A stretch of DNA of 64,000 nucleotides, taken from positions 1-64,000 of the forward strand of contig DASZNF010000058.1 in the NCBI GenBank assembly GCA_035551355.1, written 5' to 3'. A program made the position numbers and the translations under genes. Positions 40,396 to 49,125 of this stretch are shown piece by piece (positions within the stretch are counted from its first letter, which is position 1; the number at the start of each line of letters is the position of its first letter). The notes beneath the pieces were generated by a model. The model worked only from the letters and a program-made list of their open reading frames with translations, was not told the DNA's origin and ran no database searches. The DNA comes from DATATV01 sp035551355. Lineage in GTDB: Bacteria; Actinomycetota; Actinomycetes; Mycobacteriales; Pseudonocardiaceae.

Positions 40396-42931
40396 CGGAC
40401 CGTCCGGACACTCGTTGCCTGGCCAGCCGGCGCAGCCGGCCGTACGCCCGCTTGGCCACCTCGGTCGCGCCGCCCTCGGCCAGGTACTCACGGATCAGGT
40501 CGGCGTCCCGGCGCAGTGCCCCGGCCGCGCCCAGCGGTGGCTGGTGCACCAGCGGCCCGGAGCCGGACAGCCGGTCCGCGGCCGGGCGCGGGTCTCGGCA
40601 GTAGGCCAGAAGTGGGGCCAGCGTGCGATCCCAGGTGAACTCCTCGCGCACCCGGGTGATCCGCTCCCGGCAGCCCGCGGCGAACCGCTCGTCGTAGAGC
40701 ACCCGCTCCAGCGCGTCGGCCAGCGCCGCCTCGTCCTCCGGCGGCACCACCACGCCCAGTTCCTCGCGGCGGACCAGATCGGCGAACGAGTCGCCGTCGG
40801 TGGTCACGATGGGCAGCCCGGCCCACAGGTAGTCCAGCACCCGGGTGCGGAACGCGAAGGTGGTCTCCACGTGCGGGAAATGCGTTGTCACACCACAGTT
40901 CGCGTCCAGCAGCCAGTTCTGCCGCTCGCCGTAGGGCACCCAGTCCTCGTTGAAGAACACCTGCGAGCCGGTCACGCCGAGCTGGTCGGCCAGCACCCGG
41001 GTCTGGGTGCCGATGTCCATCTCCGGCACCTCCGGGTTGGGGTGCCGCATGCCCAGGAACACCAGCCTGGCGTCGGCGTGCCGTTGCCCCAGCGCGGCCA
41101 TGGCGCGGATCAGGGTCAGCGGGTCGAACCAGCTGTACACCCCACCCGCCCACAACACGACCTTGTCCTGCTCGCCAACGCCGGAAACGCCCGCCCGCAG
41201 GCCCGGACCGGTGCGCTCGGCCGGTTTGCCGGACAGGCCGAAGGGCGCCACCGCGAGCAGCGAGTCCGCGGACGGGTCGGCGTCGTAGAGCTCCGGGGTC
41301 AGCCGGCCGCTGGCCGCCAGGTGGCCGAGCCAGAAGTGGCGCTGCCGCTCGGAGGCGCACAGGAAGAAGTCGCCGCGCTGCCACTGCGCGTCCAGCGCGG
41401 CCAGGATCGACTTGAGGTTGGCCGCCCGCTTCTCGCCGGTGTCCTGCCTGCCCTGCTCCAGCAGTTCCAGGTGCACCGGGTCGTACATGTCGCAGACCAC
41501 CAGGGTGCGCGAGCCGGCCTTCTTCAGCTCGGGCATCATCTCCAGCGCGTGGCCCTGCACCACCACGATGTCGGCCCAGGCCACGTGCGCGGCCAGGTCC
41601 TTGCGGAGGACGTGGTGGACGGGGAACGCGGCGGGCATCCGCTCGAAGTTCGCGTTCGTGGTGACCAGCCGGACATCGTGCTCGGCGGCCAGCAGATCGG
41701 TCATGTGCCAGGCCCGGATCGCCGGTCCGGCCATCCGGGGCGCGATGGCGTCCATGGTGAGCACCATGATCCGGCGGGGCCGGTGGAACGCCTCCTCGAC
41801 ATTGAACGCCTCGAGCAGAATCTGGTGCCCGGCCAGGTAACGCGGCTGCGGGTTGGCCGGCTCGATCGCCTTGCGCATCAACGGTTCCAGGTCCGCGTCG
41901 GTGCGCACCCGCGCCGCCTGTTCGGCCTTGCGGGCCGGGATCAGCTCGGGCAGAAGTTCGGTGAACCGGTCGATGGCCAGCAGACCCGCGAAGGCCGCGC
42001 GCGGGATGGTCACCTCGGTGGGTTCGGCGCCGGCGGCCGGATCCCGGTTGACGATCTCCAACTGGCTGGTGTCGACGTCGTTGAGCGCGGTGGCCCGGCG
42101 CGCGGTCAGCGCCATCGCCGCGGGCAGCACGCTGGCCAGTGTCTCGTCGGAGAAGTTCTTGTACATCATGGCCAACGCGTTGCGCTGCAACAGATACAGC
42201 TCGCGGGCGTTGTCCTTGCCGTCCACTTCGGACACCGAGGCATGGTGGCGGTGGTAGGCCAGCGACTCGGGCACATAGCGCACCCGCCAGCCGCGCAGAT
42301 TGCACCGCCAGCCCAGGTCCACGTCCTCGTAGAACATGAAGAACCGCTCGTCGAACCCGCCGATGGCACGGAACACGTCGGCCCGCACGAACATCGCCGA
42401 ACCGGTCGCGAACAACACGTCCTTGGGTCGCTCGTGCTCGCCGGAACCCAGCTCCGCCAACGGTTTGCCGGAGTGCGGCTTGTAGCCCATGCCGTACCAG
42501 GTCAGCCCGGCGTCGACGTAGTCGACATTCTCGCCCGACCAGTCCAGCACCCGGCTGGCCACCGACGCGATGGTCGGGTCGGCGCGCAGCACGTCGACCG
42601 CGGCCCGTACCCAGCCGGCGTGCGGGCGCGCGTCGTTGTTCAGCAGCGCCAGCACCTCGCCGGTGGCGTGCCGGGCGCCCAGGTTGCAGCCTCCGGCGAA
42701 GCCCAGGTTCTCCCCGGCGTCGACGTAGGTGACCCCGTCGACCTCGGCCCGCAGCCGGGCCAGGCTGCCATCGCCCGAGCCGTTGTCCACACAGACCAGT
42801 TGCAGCCGCTCGGCCGGGTAGTCCAGTTCCGCCCGCAGCGCCCGCAGGCAGGCAATGGTGTGCTCGGCCCCCCGGTAGTTGACCACGATGACCGACACGC
42901 TCGGCAACGTCGCCCCCGTAGCCTCGGGCAC
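40385..42931 (-). CDS. Two-domain glycosyltransferase (GT2 + GT4 fusion)
   Basis: 848 residues. The first 300 are a GT-A family 2 domain: VSVIVVNYRGAEHTIACL, VDNGSGDGS, ALLNNDARP (metal-binding region) and GGFDERFFMFYEDVDLGWR. A linker of about 90 residues follows. From about 390 a GT-B family 4-like domain: RIMVLTMDAIAPRMAGPAIRAWHM, VVLWAGGVYSWFDPLTLI, HVETTFAFRTRVLDYLWAGLPIV. Two active domains in one chain would add two sugars in sequence. GTG start with GAAGGGAG upstream. Resembles O-antigen and capsule-type transferases of actinobacteria. It is the first gene of a two-gene operon with the next GT4. Confidence 0.9.
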   Translation of the reverse strand: MPEATGATLPSVSVIVVNYRGAEHTIACLRALRAELDYPAERLQLVCVDNGSGDGSLARLRAEVDGVTYVDAGENLGFAGGCNLGARHATGEVLALLNNDARPHAGWVRAAVDVLRADPTIASVASRVLDWSGENVDYVDAGLTWYGMGYKPHSGKPLAELGSGEHERPKDVLFATGSAMFVRADVFRAIGGFDERFFMFYEDVDLGWRCNLRGWRVRYVPESLAYHRHHASVSEVDGKDNARELYLLQRNALAMMYKNFSDETLASVLPAAMALTARRATALNDVDTSQLEIVNRDPAAGAEPTEVTIPRAAFAGLLAIDRFTELLPELIPARKAEQAARVRTDADLEPLMRKAIEPANPQPRYLAGHQILLEAFNVEEAFHRPRRIMVLTMDAIAPRMAGPAIRAWHMTDLLAAEHDVRLVTTNANFERMPAAFPVHHVLRKDLAAHVAWADIVVVQGHALEMMPELKKAGSRTLVVCDMYDPVHLELLEQGRQDTGEKRAANLKSILAALDAQWQRGDFFLCASERQRHFWLGHLAASGRLTPELYDADPSADSLLAVAPFGLSGKPAERTGPGLRAGVSGVGEQDKVVLWAGGVYSWFDPLTLIRAMAALGQRHADARLVFLGMRHPNPEVPEMDIGTQTRVLADQLGVTGSQVFFNEDWVPYGERQNWLLDANCGVTTHFPHVETTFAFRTRVLDYLWAGLPIVTTDGDSFADLVRREELGVVVPPEDEAALADALERVLYDERFAAGCRERITRVREEFTWDRTLAPLLAYCRDPRPAADRLSGSGPLVHQPPLGAAGALRRDADLIREYLAEGGATEVAKRAYGRLRRLARQRVSGRSDGA

Positions 42932-43006
42932 GCCCCACTCCCTTCGCCATGCCGCTCAGAGCTTAAGACTGCACTATCGGTGCAACCCGGACCGAACAGG
43001 CACCCG

Positions 43007-43951
43007 TCAGCTTCGTCCGGCCCAGGCTCGCCACACCGCGGTCCGCCCCACGCTGGCCCGCCTGCGCACGCCCAACCGGGCCACCAGAGTGGCCGGCAGC
43101 CTGGCCAGCACCTCAGCCAACACCACCACGCGCAAGCGGACGGTAAAGTTCGGCGCCTGCGGAATTTCCCGCCGGGCCAGTCTGCGCACCGGCAGCATCG
43201 CGGTCAGCGCGGCGAAGGTCAGCAGCGCGCGCAGCGCCACCCAGCGCGGCGCGCAGCGCAGCAGCATCAACAGCCGGTTGCGCTCGTTCCACCGGTGGAA
43301 CCGGAACGAACCGGGCCGGGAACTCGCGCCCTGCACGTGCACCGCGCGCGCCTCGGGCACGCCGATCACCCGGAACCCGGCCAGCCGCAGCCGCCACGCG
43401 GTGTCGGTGTCCTCGTAGTAACAGAAGAAACCGGCCGGCACCCCGCCGGTCTGGCGCAGCGCGCTGGTGCGCAGCAGCGCCGCGCCACCGCAGAAGCCGA
43501 AGGCCGTGCCGCCGGTGGTCAGCAGGTCCGCGCCGTGACCGTCCACGGTCAGCCGGACCCCGGCCGAGGAGATCTCGCCGTCCTCGCCGGTGAGCACCGA
43601 ACCGGCCGCGGCGATCGCCGAGTCGGCGTCCATCGCGTCCTCCAGCCGGGCCAGCCAGTCCGGGGCGGGGGCGGCGTCGTCGTTGCACCAGGCCACGAAC
43701 GGGGTGCGCACCTGGGGCACCGCGGCGGCCAGGCCGCCGGCGTAACCGCGGTTGCGGGAAAGCCGCAGCACATCGAGGGTTTCGGTGCGCGCGGCCAGCA
43801 GCTCGGCGGTGCCGTCGGCGGAGGCGTTGTCGACCACGACCGTCTGATGTGGACGATCCTGTTTCGCCAGCGCGTCCAGGCAACGATCCAGATGGGCACG
43901 GCCGCGCCAGGTCACCACGATGACGGTGCTGCGCGCGCCCTGGCTGGCCAC
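43007..43951 (-). CDS. Glycosyltransferase family 2
   Basis: 314 residues, GT-A fold. STVIVVTWRGRAHLDRCLDA at the start, VVVDNASADGTAELL, FVAWCNDDAAPAPDWL (the D-x-D-like motif is Asn-Asp-Asp), and GGVPAGFFCYYEDTDTAWRLR. The C-terminal 90 residues are basic with a hydrophobic helix (LRALLTFAALTAMLPV), possibly membrane-associated. The GTG has TAATCT 6 bases upstream. It is divergent from the next GT4 with only 39 bases between start codons. Similar to rhamnosyltransferases, but donor not deducible. Confidence 0.9.
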   Translation of the reverse strand: MASQGARSTVIVVTWRGRAHLDRCLDALAKQDRPHQTVVVDNASADGTAELLAARTETLDVLRLSRNRGYAGGLAAAVPQVRTPFVAWCNDDAAPAPDWLARLEDAMDADSAIAAAGSVLTGEDGEISSAGVRLTVDGHGADLLTTGGTAFGFCGGAALLRTSALRQTGGVPAGFFCYYEDTDTAWRLRLAGFRVIGVPEARAVHVQGASSRPGSFRFHRWNERNRLLMLLRCAPRWVALRALLTFAALTAMLPVRRLARREIPQAPNFTVRLRVVVLAEVLARLPATLVARLGVRRRASVGRTAVWRAWAGRS

Positions 43952-43957
43952 CGGATG

Positions 43958-43963
43958 AGATTA
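43958..43963 (-). promoter_or_regulatory. Probable -10 element of the minus-strand GT2
   Basis: TAATCT ends 6 bases before GTG 43951. It lies in a 39-base gap shared with the divergent GT4, whose own start has GGGAGG. Confidence 0.45.
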
Positions 43964-43990
43964 TCGGCCCCGGATGGGAGGGTGGTCACC

Positions 43991-45127
43991 GTGCCCCAGT
44001 TGCTTGTGCTCGCCGAACAACTGCTGGCGCCTGTGCCCGGTGGCACCGGCCGCTACACCCGCGAGCTGACCACCGCATTGGCCGCCGCCGCGCCCGCGGG
44101 CTGGACGGTGACCACCGCGGTCGCCCGGCACGCCGACCCGTCGGCCGCCCTGCTGCCCGGGGTGGACGGCCCGACGGTGCTGCCGCTGCCGCCGCGCGCG
44201 CTCACCGCGGCCTGGGAGCACGGCCTGCCCTTCTGGCCCGGTGGGGACGCGGTGCACGCGCCCACCCCGTTGGCCCCGCCCGCCGCCAAACACGGCCACA
44301 GCCTGGTGGTCACCGTGCACGACACGGTGCCCTGGACCCATCCGGAGACGCTGACCCGGCGCGGCGCGGCCTGGCACCGCAAGGTGATCACCCGGGCGGT
44401 GCGGCGGGCCAGCGCGATCGTCGTGCCCACCTCGGCGGTGGTGGCCGAACTGTCCCAGCACGCGCCGCCGGACGCCCGGGTGCACGTGATCGGCCACGGC
44501 ACGCCCAAGGCCCTGGCCACACCGGCCGACGAACAGAAGGCCCGGGAGATCCGGTTCCGGCTGCACCTGCCCGAGCGGTACGTGCTCGCGGTCGGCACGG
44601 TGGAACCGCGCAAGGGGCTGACCGTGCTGGTCGAGGCGATGAGCCGGCCCACCGCGCCGGACCTGCCGCTGGTGGTGGCCGGGCCGACCGGCTGGGGCGG
44701 GGTGGACCTGGCCTCGGTGGCCCAGGCCCGCGGGCTGCCGCCGAGCAAACTGGTGCAACTCGGTGAGCTGACCGACGAGGAACTGGGCGTGGTGCTGCGC
44801 GCCGCCTCGGTGCTGGCCGTGCCCAGCCTGGCCGAGGGGTTCGGGCTGCCGCTGCTGGAGGCGATGTCAGTGGGTGTGCCGGTGGTGCACTCCGACGCGC
44901 CCGCGCTGATCGAGGTGGCCGCCGGGACGGGGCTGATGGCCCGGCGCAACGACCCGGCCGCGCTGGCCAACGCGCTGCGCCTGGTGTTCGCCGACGAGAC
45001 CCGCACCCAGGCCCGGGCCGAGGCGGCCAAGCTGCGCGCCGCCCGGTTCACCTGGGCGCACGCGGCCGAGCAGATGTGGCACCTGCACCTGGAGCTGTAC
45101 CAGGCAGCCAAGATCGGACTGGGCTGA
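43991..45127 (+). CDS. Glycosyltransferase family 4
   Basis: 378 residues. PGGTGRYTRELTTALAAAAP at the N-terminus, VVTVHDTVPWTHPETL, YVLAVGTVEPRKGLTVLVEA, and the donor-site motif PSLAEGFGLPLLEAMSVGVPVV. GTG 43991 has GGGAGG 9 bases upstream; the earlier GTG at 43982 is too close to it. A very long overlapping open frame running back to 40331 is only a shadow of the minus-strand genes. First of three plus-strand transferases leading to wbbL. Similar in length and motifs to its downstream neighbour, so likely a paralogue. Confidence 0.9.
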   Translation: MPQLLVLAEQLLAPVPGGTGRYTRELTTALAAAAPAGWTVTTAVARHADPSAALLPGVDGPTVLPLPPRALTAAWEHGLPFWPGGDAVHAPTPLAPPAAKHGHSLVVTVHDTVPWTHPETLTRRGAAWHRKVITRAVRRASAIVVPTSAVVAELSQHAPPDARVHVIGHGTPKALATPADEQKAREIRFRLHLPERYVLAVGTVEPRKGLTVLVEAMSRPTAPDLPLVVAGPTGWGGVDLASVAQARGLPPSKLVQLGELTDEELGVVLRAASVLAVPSLAEGFGLPLLEAMSVGVPVVHSDAPALIEVAAGTGLMARRNDPAALANALRLVFADETRTQARAEAAKLRAARFTWAHAAEQMWHLHLELYQAAKIGLG

Positions 45128-45216
45128 ACGCCACCGGCATTCGTCCGTATCGGCGATCGGCTGAGCTACGGGTTGTCACTTCCACCGTTCGGCAGCGTCG
45201 CGCTGCGTGTGCGCCG

Positions 45217-45222
45217 TACGCT
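45217..45222 (+). promoter_or_regulatory. Probable -10 element of the second plus-strand GT4
   Basis: TACGCT ends 7 bases before GTG 45230; the same hexamer and spacing occur before the gene at 57774. Confidence 0.45.
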
Positions 45223-45229
45223 GCGAGGC

Positions 45230-46381
45230 GTGTCTCGCGCTCAACCCAGAGTATTGGTCGACGCGACCGCGGTCCCCGCCGACCGCGGCGGGGTCGGCCG
45301 GTACGTGGACGCGCTGGTAGCCGCGCTGGACGCGGACGGCACCGCGCTGTCGGTGGTGTGCCAGCCGCGCGACCTGGCGTTGTACGGCACCCTCGCGCCG
45401 CGGGCCACGGTCGTCGCGGCCAGTGAGTCGGTGGCCACCCGGACCGCCCGGCTCACCTGGGAGCAGACCACACTGCCCCGGCTGATCCGCCGACTCGGTA
45501 TTCACGTTCTGCATTCTCCGCACTACACACTGCCACTGGCCGCGCCGGCCGCCTCGGTGGTGACCCTGCACGACGCGACCTTCTTCACCGACGCGGTGCT
45601 GCACTCCTCGGTCAAGGCCCGGTTCTTCCGCGGCTGGACCCGGGCCTCGCTGCGCCGCGCTGAACTATGCGTGGTGCCCAGCGTGGCCACCGCGACCGAA
45701 CTGGTCCGGGTGGCCGGGGCCAACCGCGCCCGGCTGCACATCGCCCCGCACGGCGTGGAAACCGAGCACTTCCACCCGCCGTCGACGGAAGAGACCGCGG
45801 AGATTCGCGACCAGCTGAAACTGAGCGACACCCCCTACCTCGCCTTCCTCGGCGCGCTGGAACCCCGCAAGAACGTGCCCGCGCTGATCCGCGGCTACGC
45901 CCAGGTCTGCCAGGGGCGGCCCAACCCGCCCGCGCTGGTGCTGGCCGGGCAGCCCGGCTGGGACAGCCAGGTGGAGCGGGCGCTGGACGCGGTGCCGCAC
46001 CGGCTGCGGGTGATCCGGGCCGGCTACCTGCCGTTCGAGTCGCTGGCCGGCTTCCTCGGCGGTGCCGAGGTGGTCGCCTATCCCAGTCTTGGCGAGGGGT
46101 TCGGGCTGCCGGTGCTGGAGGCGATGGCCTCCGGGGCGTGCGTGCTGACCACCCGGCGGCTGGCGCTGCCCGAGGTGGGCGGGGACGCGGTGGCCTACTG
46201 CGGGGTGGGCGCCGGGGACATCGCCGCGGCCATCACCGACCTGCTCGACGACCCGGCCCGCCGGGCCGAACTGGCCGAGGCCGCGCTGCGCCGATCCAAG
46301 GACTTCTCCTGGGCGACCAGCGCGGAAAAGCACCGGGAAGCGTACGACCGGGCGTATCACCTGTACCGCCGACGCCGCTGA
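45230..46381 (+). CDS. Glycosyltransferase family 4
   Basis: 383 residues. RVLVDATAVPADRGGVGRYVDALV, HVLHSPHYTLPL, VVTLHDATFF, YLAFLGALEPRKNVPALIRGYA and PSLGEGFGLPVLEAMASGACVL give a complete GT-B family 4 enzyme. GTG 45230 is chosen because the conserved part begins there and TACGCT lies 7 bases upstream; the reading from 45173 adds 19 atypical residues. It ends at the base before the longer possible WbbL reading, so the two are tightly linked. Donor and acceptor unknown. Confidence 0.9.
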   Translation: MSRAQPRVLVDATAVPADRGGVGRYVDALVAALDADGTALSVVCQPRDLALYGTLAPRATVVAASESVATRTARLTWEQTTLPRLIRRLGIHVLHSPHYTLPLAAPAASVVTLHDATFFTDAVLHSSVKARFFRGWTRASLRRAELCVVPSVATATELVRVAGANRARLHIAPHGVETEHFHPPSTEETAEIRDQLKLSDTPYLAFLGALEPRKNVPALIRGYAQVCQGRPNPPALVLAGQPGWDSQVERALDAVPHRLRVIRAGYLPFESLAGFLGGAEVVAYPSLGEGFGLPVLEAMASGACVLTTRRLALPEVGGDAVAYCGVGAGDIAAAITDLLDDPARRAELAEAALRRSKDFSWATSAEKHREAYDRAYHLYRRRR

Positions 46382-46408
46382 GTGCGCGGGCGAGCACAAT
46401 GGTCGCCC

Positions 46409-47269
46409 GTGACCGCAGCGACCTATGGCGACCAGTTGGCCGTGGTGACCGTGACCTACTCGCCCGGCGACACGCTCACCGGCTTCCTGGACAGCCTGAC
46501 CAAGGCGACCAGCAAACCGGTGCGGGTGATCCTGGCCGACAACGGCTCGACCGACGGCGCCCCGGAACGGGCGGCCGAGCGGGACGGGGTGGAGCTGGTG
46601 CGCACCGGCGGCAACCTCGGCTACGGCAGCGGGGCCAACCGCGGAGTGCGCGCGCTCGGGCCGGAGTACGGCTGGGTGGTGGTGGCCAACCCGGACGTGG
46701 AATGGTCACCCGGCTCGCTGGACACGCTGCTGGCCGCGGCCCAGCGGTGGCCGGCGGCCGGGGCGTTCGGCCCACTGATCCGGGAGCCCAACGGCAAGGT
46801 CTACCCCTCGGCGCGGCTGCTGCCCTCGCTCGGCCGGGGCGTCGGGCACGCGGCGTTGGGCCGGATCTGGCCGGGCAACCCGTGGAGCCGGTCCTACCGG
46901 CAGTCCGACAGCGCGGTGACCGAGCGGACCGCGGGCTGGCTGTCCGGCTCCTGCCTGCTGCTGCGGCGTTCGGCATTCGAAGCGGTGCATGGCTTCGACG
47001 AGCGGTACTTCATGTACTTCGAGGACGTGGATCTCGGGGACCGGCTGGCCCGGGCGGGATGGCCGAACGTGTACGTGCCGGACGCGGAGGTCACCCACAT
47101 CGGTGGGCACTCGACGTCGAGCGCGTCGGCGCGGATGCTGGCTGAGCATCACCACAGCGCGTACCGATATCTGGCTGACCGGCATCGGGGGCTGCAGTGG
47201 CTGCCGGTGCTGCTGGTCATTCGGCTGGGGTTGGCGCTGCGGTTGAAGCTGGAGACGCGCTCCGGCTGA
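46409..47269 (+). CDS. wbbL: Rhamnosyltransferase for the arabinogalactan linker
   Basis: 286 residues, very close in motif order to M. tuberculosis WbbL (Rv3265c), which adds L-rhamnose to decaprenyl-diphospho-GlcNAc to start the galactan linker. AVVTVTYSPGDTL at the start, ILADNGSTDG, GGNLGYGSGANRGV, VVVANPDVEWSPGSLD, FGPLIREPNGKVYPSAR, GWLSGSCLLLRRSAF and GFDERYFMYFEDVDLGDRLA. GTG 46409 is favoured over 46382 by similarity. CACAAT, a weak -10, is 8 bases upstream. With rmlD it supplies the link between peptidoglycan and arabinogalactan, so it should be essential. Confidence 0.95.
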   Translation: MTAATYGDQLAVVTVTYSPGDTLTGFLDSLTKATSKPVRVILADNGSTDGAPERAAERDGVELVRTGGNLGYGSGANRGVRALGPEYGWVVVANPDVEWSPGSLDTLLAAAQRWPAAGAFGPLIREPNGKVYPSARLLPSLGRGVGHAALGRIWPGNPWSRSYRQSDSAVTERTAGWLSGSCLLLRRSAFEAVHGFDERYFMYFEDVDLGDRLARAGWPNVYVPDAEVTHIGGHSTSSASARMLAEHHHSAYRYLADRHRGLQWLPVLLVIRLGLALRLKLETRSG

Positions 47270-47294
47270 CCATCCGGGATGCGGTGTCCGCGCT

Positions 47295-47398
47295 GCGCTC
47301 GTGAAGTAGCTGCGTTGGCGACGTGCTTGTGAGGCAGCTGCATTGCTGCTGCGCTCGGGAAGCAGCCGCGTCGGCGCCGCGCTCGTGGAGTCGGCGGG
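47295..47398. repeat. 28-base tandem repeats between converging wbbL and conserved hypothetical genes
   Basis: Units start at 47295, 47323, 47351 and 47379, the last partial (GCGCTCGTGAAGTAGCTGCG type). Divergence between units is moderate. They fill most of the 134-base gap. Confidence 0.8.
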
Positions 47399-47403
47399 CC
47401 GCT

Positions 47404-47892
47404 TTACTGGCTGCCGTCCAGGCGGCGGGACAGCATGCTGCGCTGGGTGCCCGGCTGCTGCACGGTCGGCACCAACCCGCCCATCTCGCGCGGTTGCTGC
47501 GGCCGGTTCTCCTCTTCGGGCGGCGCGGGCCTGCGGGCCGCGGGCGGCTCCCCGGAACTGGGCCGGATCACCGGCTGGATGTGCCGGGTCAACGGCTTCT
47601 GCGCCGCGGCGGGCAGCGGCTGCGTGTTGGGGTTGTCCTCGGCCAGCGCGGGGGACTGGGCCGGCTGCCGTGGGGGCAGCGGCTGGGTTGGCTGCTGCCC
47701 GTTCGCGGTGTCGGCCGGGATGACCATGGTCGAGTCGGGATTCTCGGAGTCCAGCGCGTCGACCACGGCCCGGGGGATCTGCAGCGTGTTGGCCGCGTCC
47801 ATCGGCGATACGGCGTCATCCGGCGTTACCACGAAGGCGCCCCGTGCGCGCGCCCTGGCGAGCGTCGCCTCCGCCCGATCGCGGGGGTCCAT
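47404..47892 (-). CDS. Conserved hypothetical protein, Pro/Gln-rich
   Basis: 162 residues. ATG 47892 has GGGGAGG about 9 bases upstream. The first 65 residues look folded and conserved: DPRDRAEATLARARARGAFVV, then DAVSPMDAANTLQIPRAVVDALD. The rest is Pro/Gln/Arg-rich and probably disordered, with a final RSMLSRRLDGSQ. No signal peptide or membrane span. I do not recognise a family with known function. It converges with wbbL, at a place where mycobacteria carry a mannose-1-phosphate guanylyltransferase gene. Confidence 0.6.
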   Translation of the reverse strand: MDPRDRAEATLARARARGAFVVTPDDAVSPMDAANTLQIPRAVVDALDSENPDSTMVIPADTANGQQPTQPLPPRQPAQSPALAEDNPNTQPLPAAAQKPLTRHIQPVIRPSSGEPPAARRPAPPEEENRPQQPREMGGLVPTVQQPGTQRSMLSRRLDGSQ

Positions 47893-48098
47893 GCCTGACC
47901 TCCCCTGCGCCCGATGCCGCGCGGGCAGCACCGACTTGCGTTCCGTTTCATACCAGCTCAGCGCCGGTACCGCCCAGACCCGCTGGCGGGCCTGGCACCC
48001 GGGGTCCTCCGGGTGCACTGCCAAGACTATTCCCTTTCCGGGTCCCGCGTCAGTTCAGGCGGGAAAGTCGCCGGTCGGACGACTACGATGCTCCTGAC

Positions 48099-49019
48099 AT
48101 GTCCCGCACCGAGCCATCGACCCGCACCTGGCAGGCCGGTCACGCGCTGGACATCGCCCGCACCCTGGCTCCGTTGCGCCGGGGCAGTGGTGATCCCACT
48201 CTCAAGTCCACTGTGGACGGTGCGTGGTGGCTGGCCGGCAACACCCCGGACGGACCGGGCAGCCTGGCCCTGCGCGGCGCCGGAACGGCCACGGTGGCCG
48301 CGACGGCCTGGGGTGACGGCGCGGAGTGGCTGCTGGACGGGCTGCCCGACCTGCTCGGCGCGGCCGACGACGACGCGGGCTTCACCGCGCACCACCCGGT
48401 GATCGAACAGGCTCGCAAACAGCTCCCGGATCTGCGGCTGGGCGCCACCGGCCGGGTGTGGGACGTGCTGCTGGCCGCGGTGCTGGAGCAGAAGGTGACC
48501 GGCATCGAGGCCCGGCGGTCCTGGCGCGAACTGGCCCGCCGGTTCGGCACGCCCGCGCCCGGCCCGGCGCCGATCGGCCTGCGGGTGCCACCCGGGCCGC
48601 GGGCGGTGGCGGGGATCCGGGACTGGGAGTGGCACCGGGCCGGGGTGGACGGCGCCCGCAGGCGCACGCTGATCGCCGCCGCGTCGGTGGCCCACCGGTT
48701 GGAGGACGCGGTGCGGCTGCGCGGCGAGAAGGGCCGGGCGCTGCTGCGCAAAGTGCCGGGCATCGGCGTGTGGACCGCCGCCGAGGTGGCCCAGCGGGCC
48801 TGGGGCGACCCGGACGCGGTCAGCGTGGGCGATTTCCACATCCCCAGCATCGTCGGCCAGGCGCTGGTCGGCCGGCCGCTGGACGACGACGGCATGCTGG
48901 AGGTCCTGGCCCCCTACTCGCCACAGCGGCAGCGCGCGGTGCGCTACCTGGAGGTGGTGGGCGTGAAACGGCCCCGGTTCGGCCCGCGCTACCCGGTCCG
49001 CGACTATCGCGGCCTGTGA
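48099..49019 (+). CDS. AlkA-type DNA-3-methyladenine glycosylase
   Basis: 306 residues, HhH-GPD fold. VWDVLLAAVLEQKVTGIEA is the start of the helical core, LRKVPGIGVWTAAEVAQRA is the helix-hairpin-helix, and the catalytic Asp lies in SVGDFHIPSIVG. AlkA enzymes excise alkylated bases from DNA; which lesions this one takes is unknown. The N-terminal 110 residues form the usual AlkA beta domain. ATG 48099 has TACGAT 9 bases upstream and no ribosome-binding site. It converges with the NUDIX gene. Not seen at this position in M. tuberculosis. Confidence 0.86.
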   Translation: MSRTEPSTRTWQAGHALDIARTLAPLRRGSGDPTLKSTVDGAWWLAGNTPDGPGSLALRGAGTATVAATAWGDGAEWLLDGLPDLLGAADDDAGFTAHHPVIEQARKQLPDLRLGATGRVWDVLLAAVLEQKVTGIEARRSWRELARRFGTPAPGPAPIGLRVPPGPRAVAGIRDWEWHRAGVDGARRRTLIAAASVAHRLEDAVRLRGEKGRALLRKVPGIGVWTAAEVAQRAWGDPDAVSVGDFHIPSIVGQALVGRPLDDDGMLEVLAPYSPQRQRAVRYLEVVGVKRPRFGPRYPVRDYRGL

Positions 49020-49118
49020 CGGCCCGGTTCGTGCGGTTGGCGACGGCCCGGTCCGGCCAGCGTGGCGTGCGGCAGTCCGGTTCGCGATGGGCGCGGTTGA
49101 CGATCGCTCGGTCCGCGG
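49018..49118. repeat. Degenerate repeats between converging AlkA-like and NUDIX genes
   Basis: GACGGCCCGGT or close variants recur at 49018, 49042, 49072 and 49101, with spacings of 24, 30 and 29 bases. Weaker than the other arrays but again in a convergent gap, starting at the stop codon. Confidence 0.5.
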
Positions 49119-49125
49119 CTAAGCG

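Noticed and set aside
40331..45127. A 1598-codon open frame on the plus strand
   Set aside because: Only the last 378 codons (from 43991) encode a recognisable protein. The earlier part mirrors two minus-strand glycosyltransferases and reads as Arg/Gly/His-rich shadow sequence.
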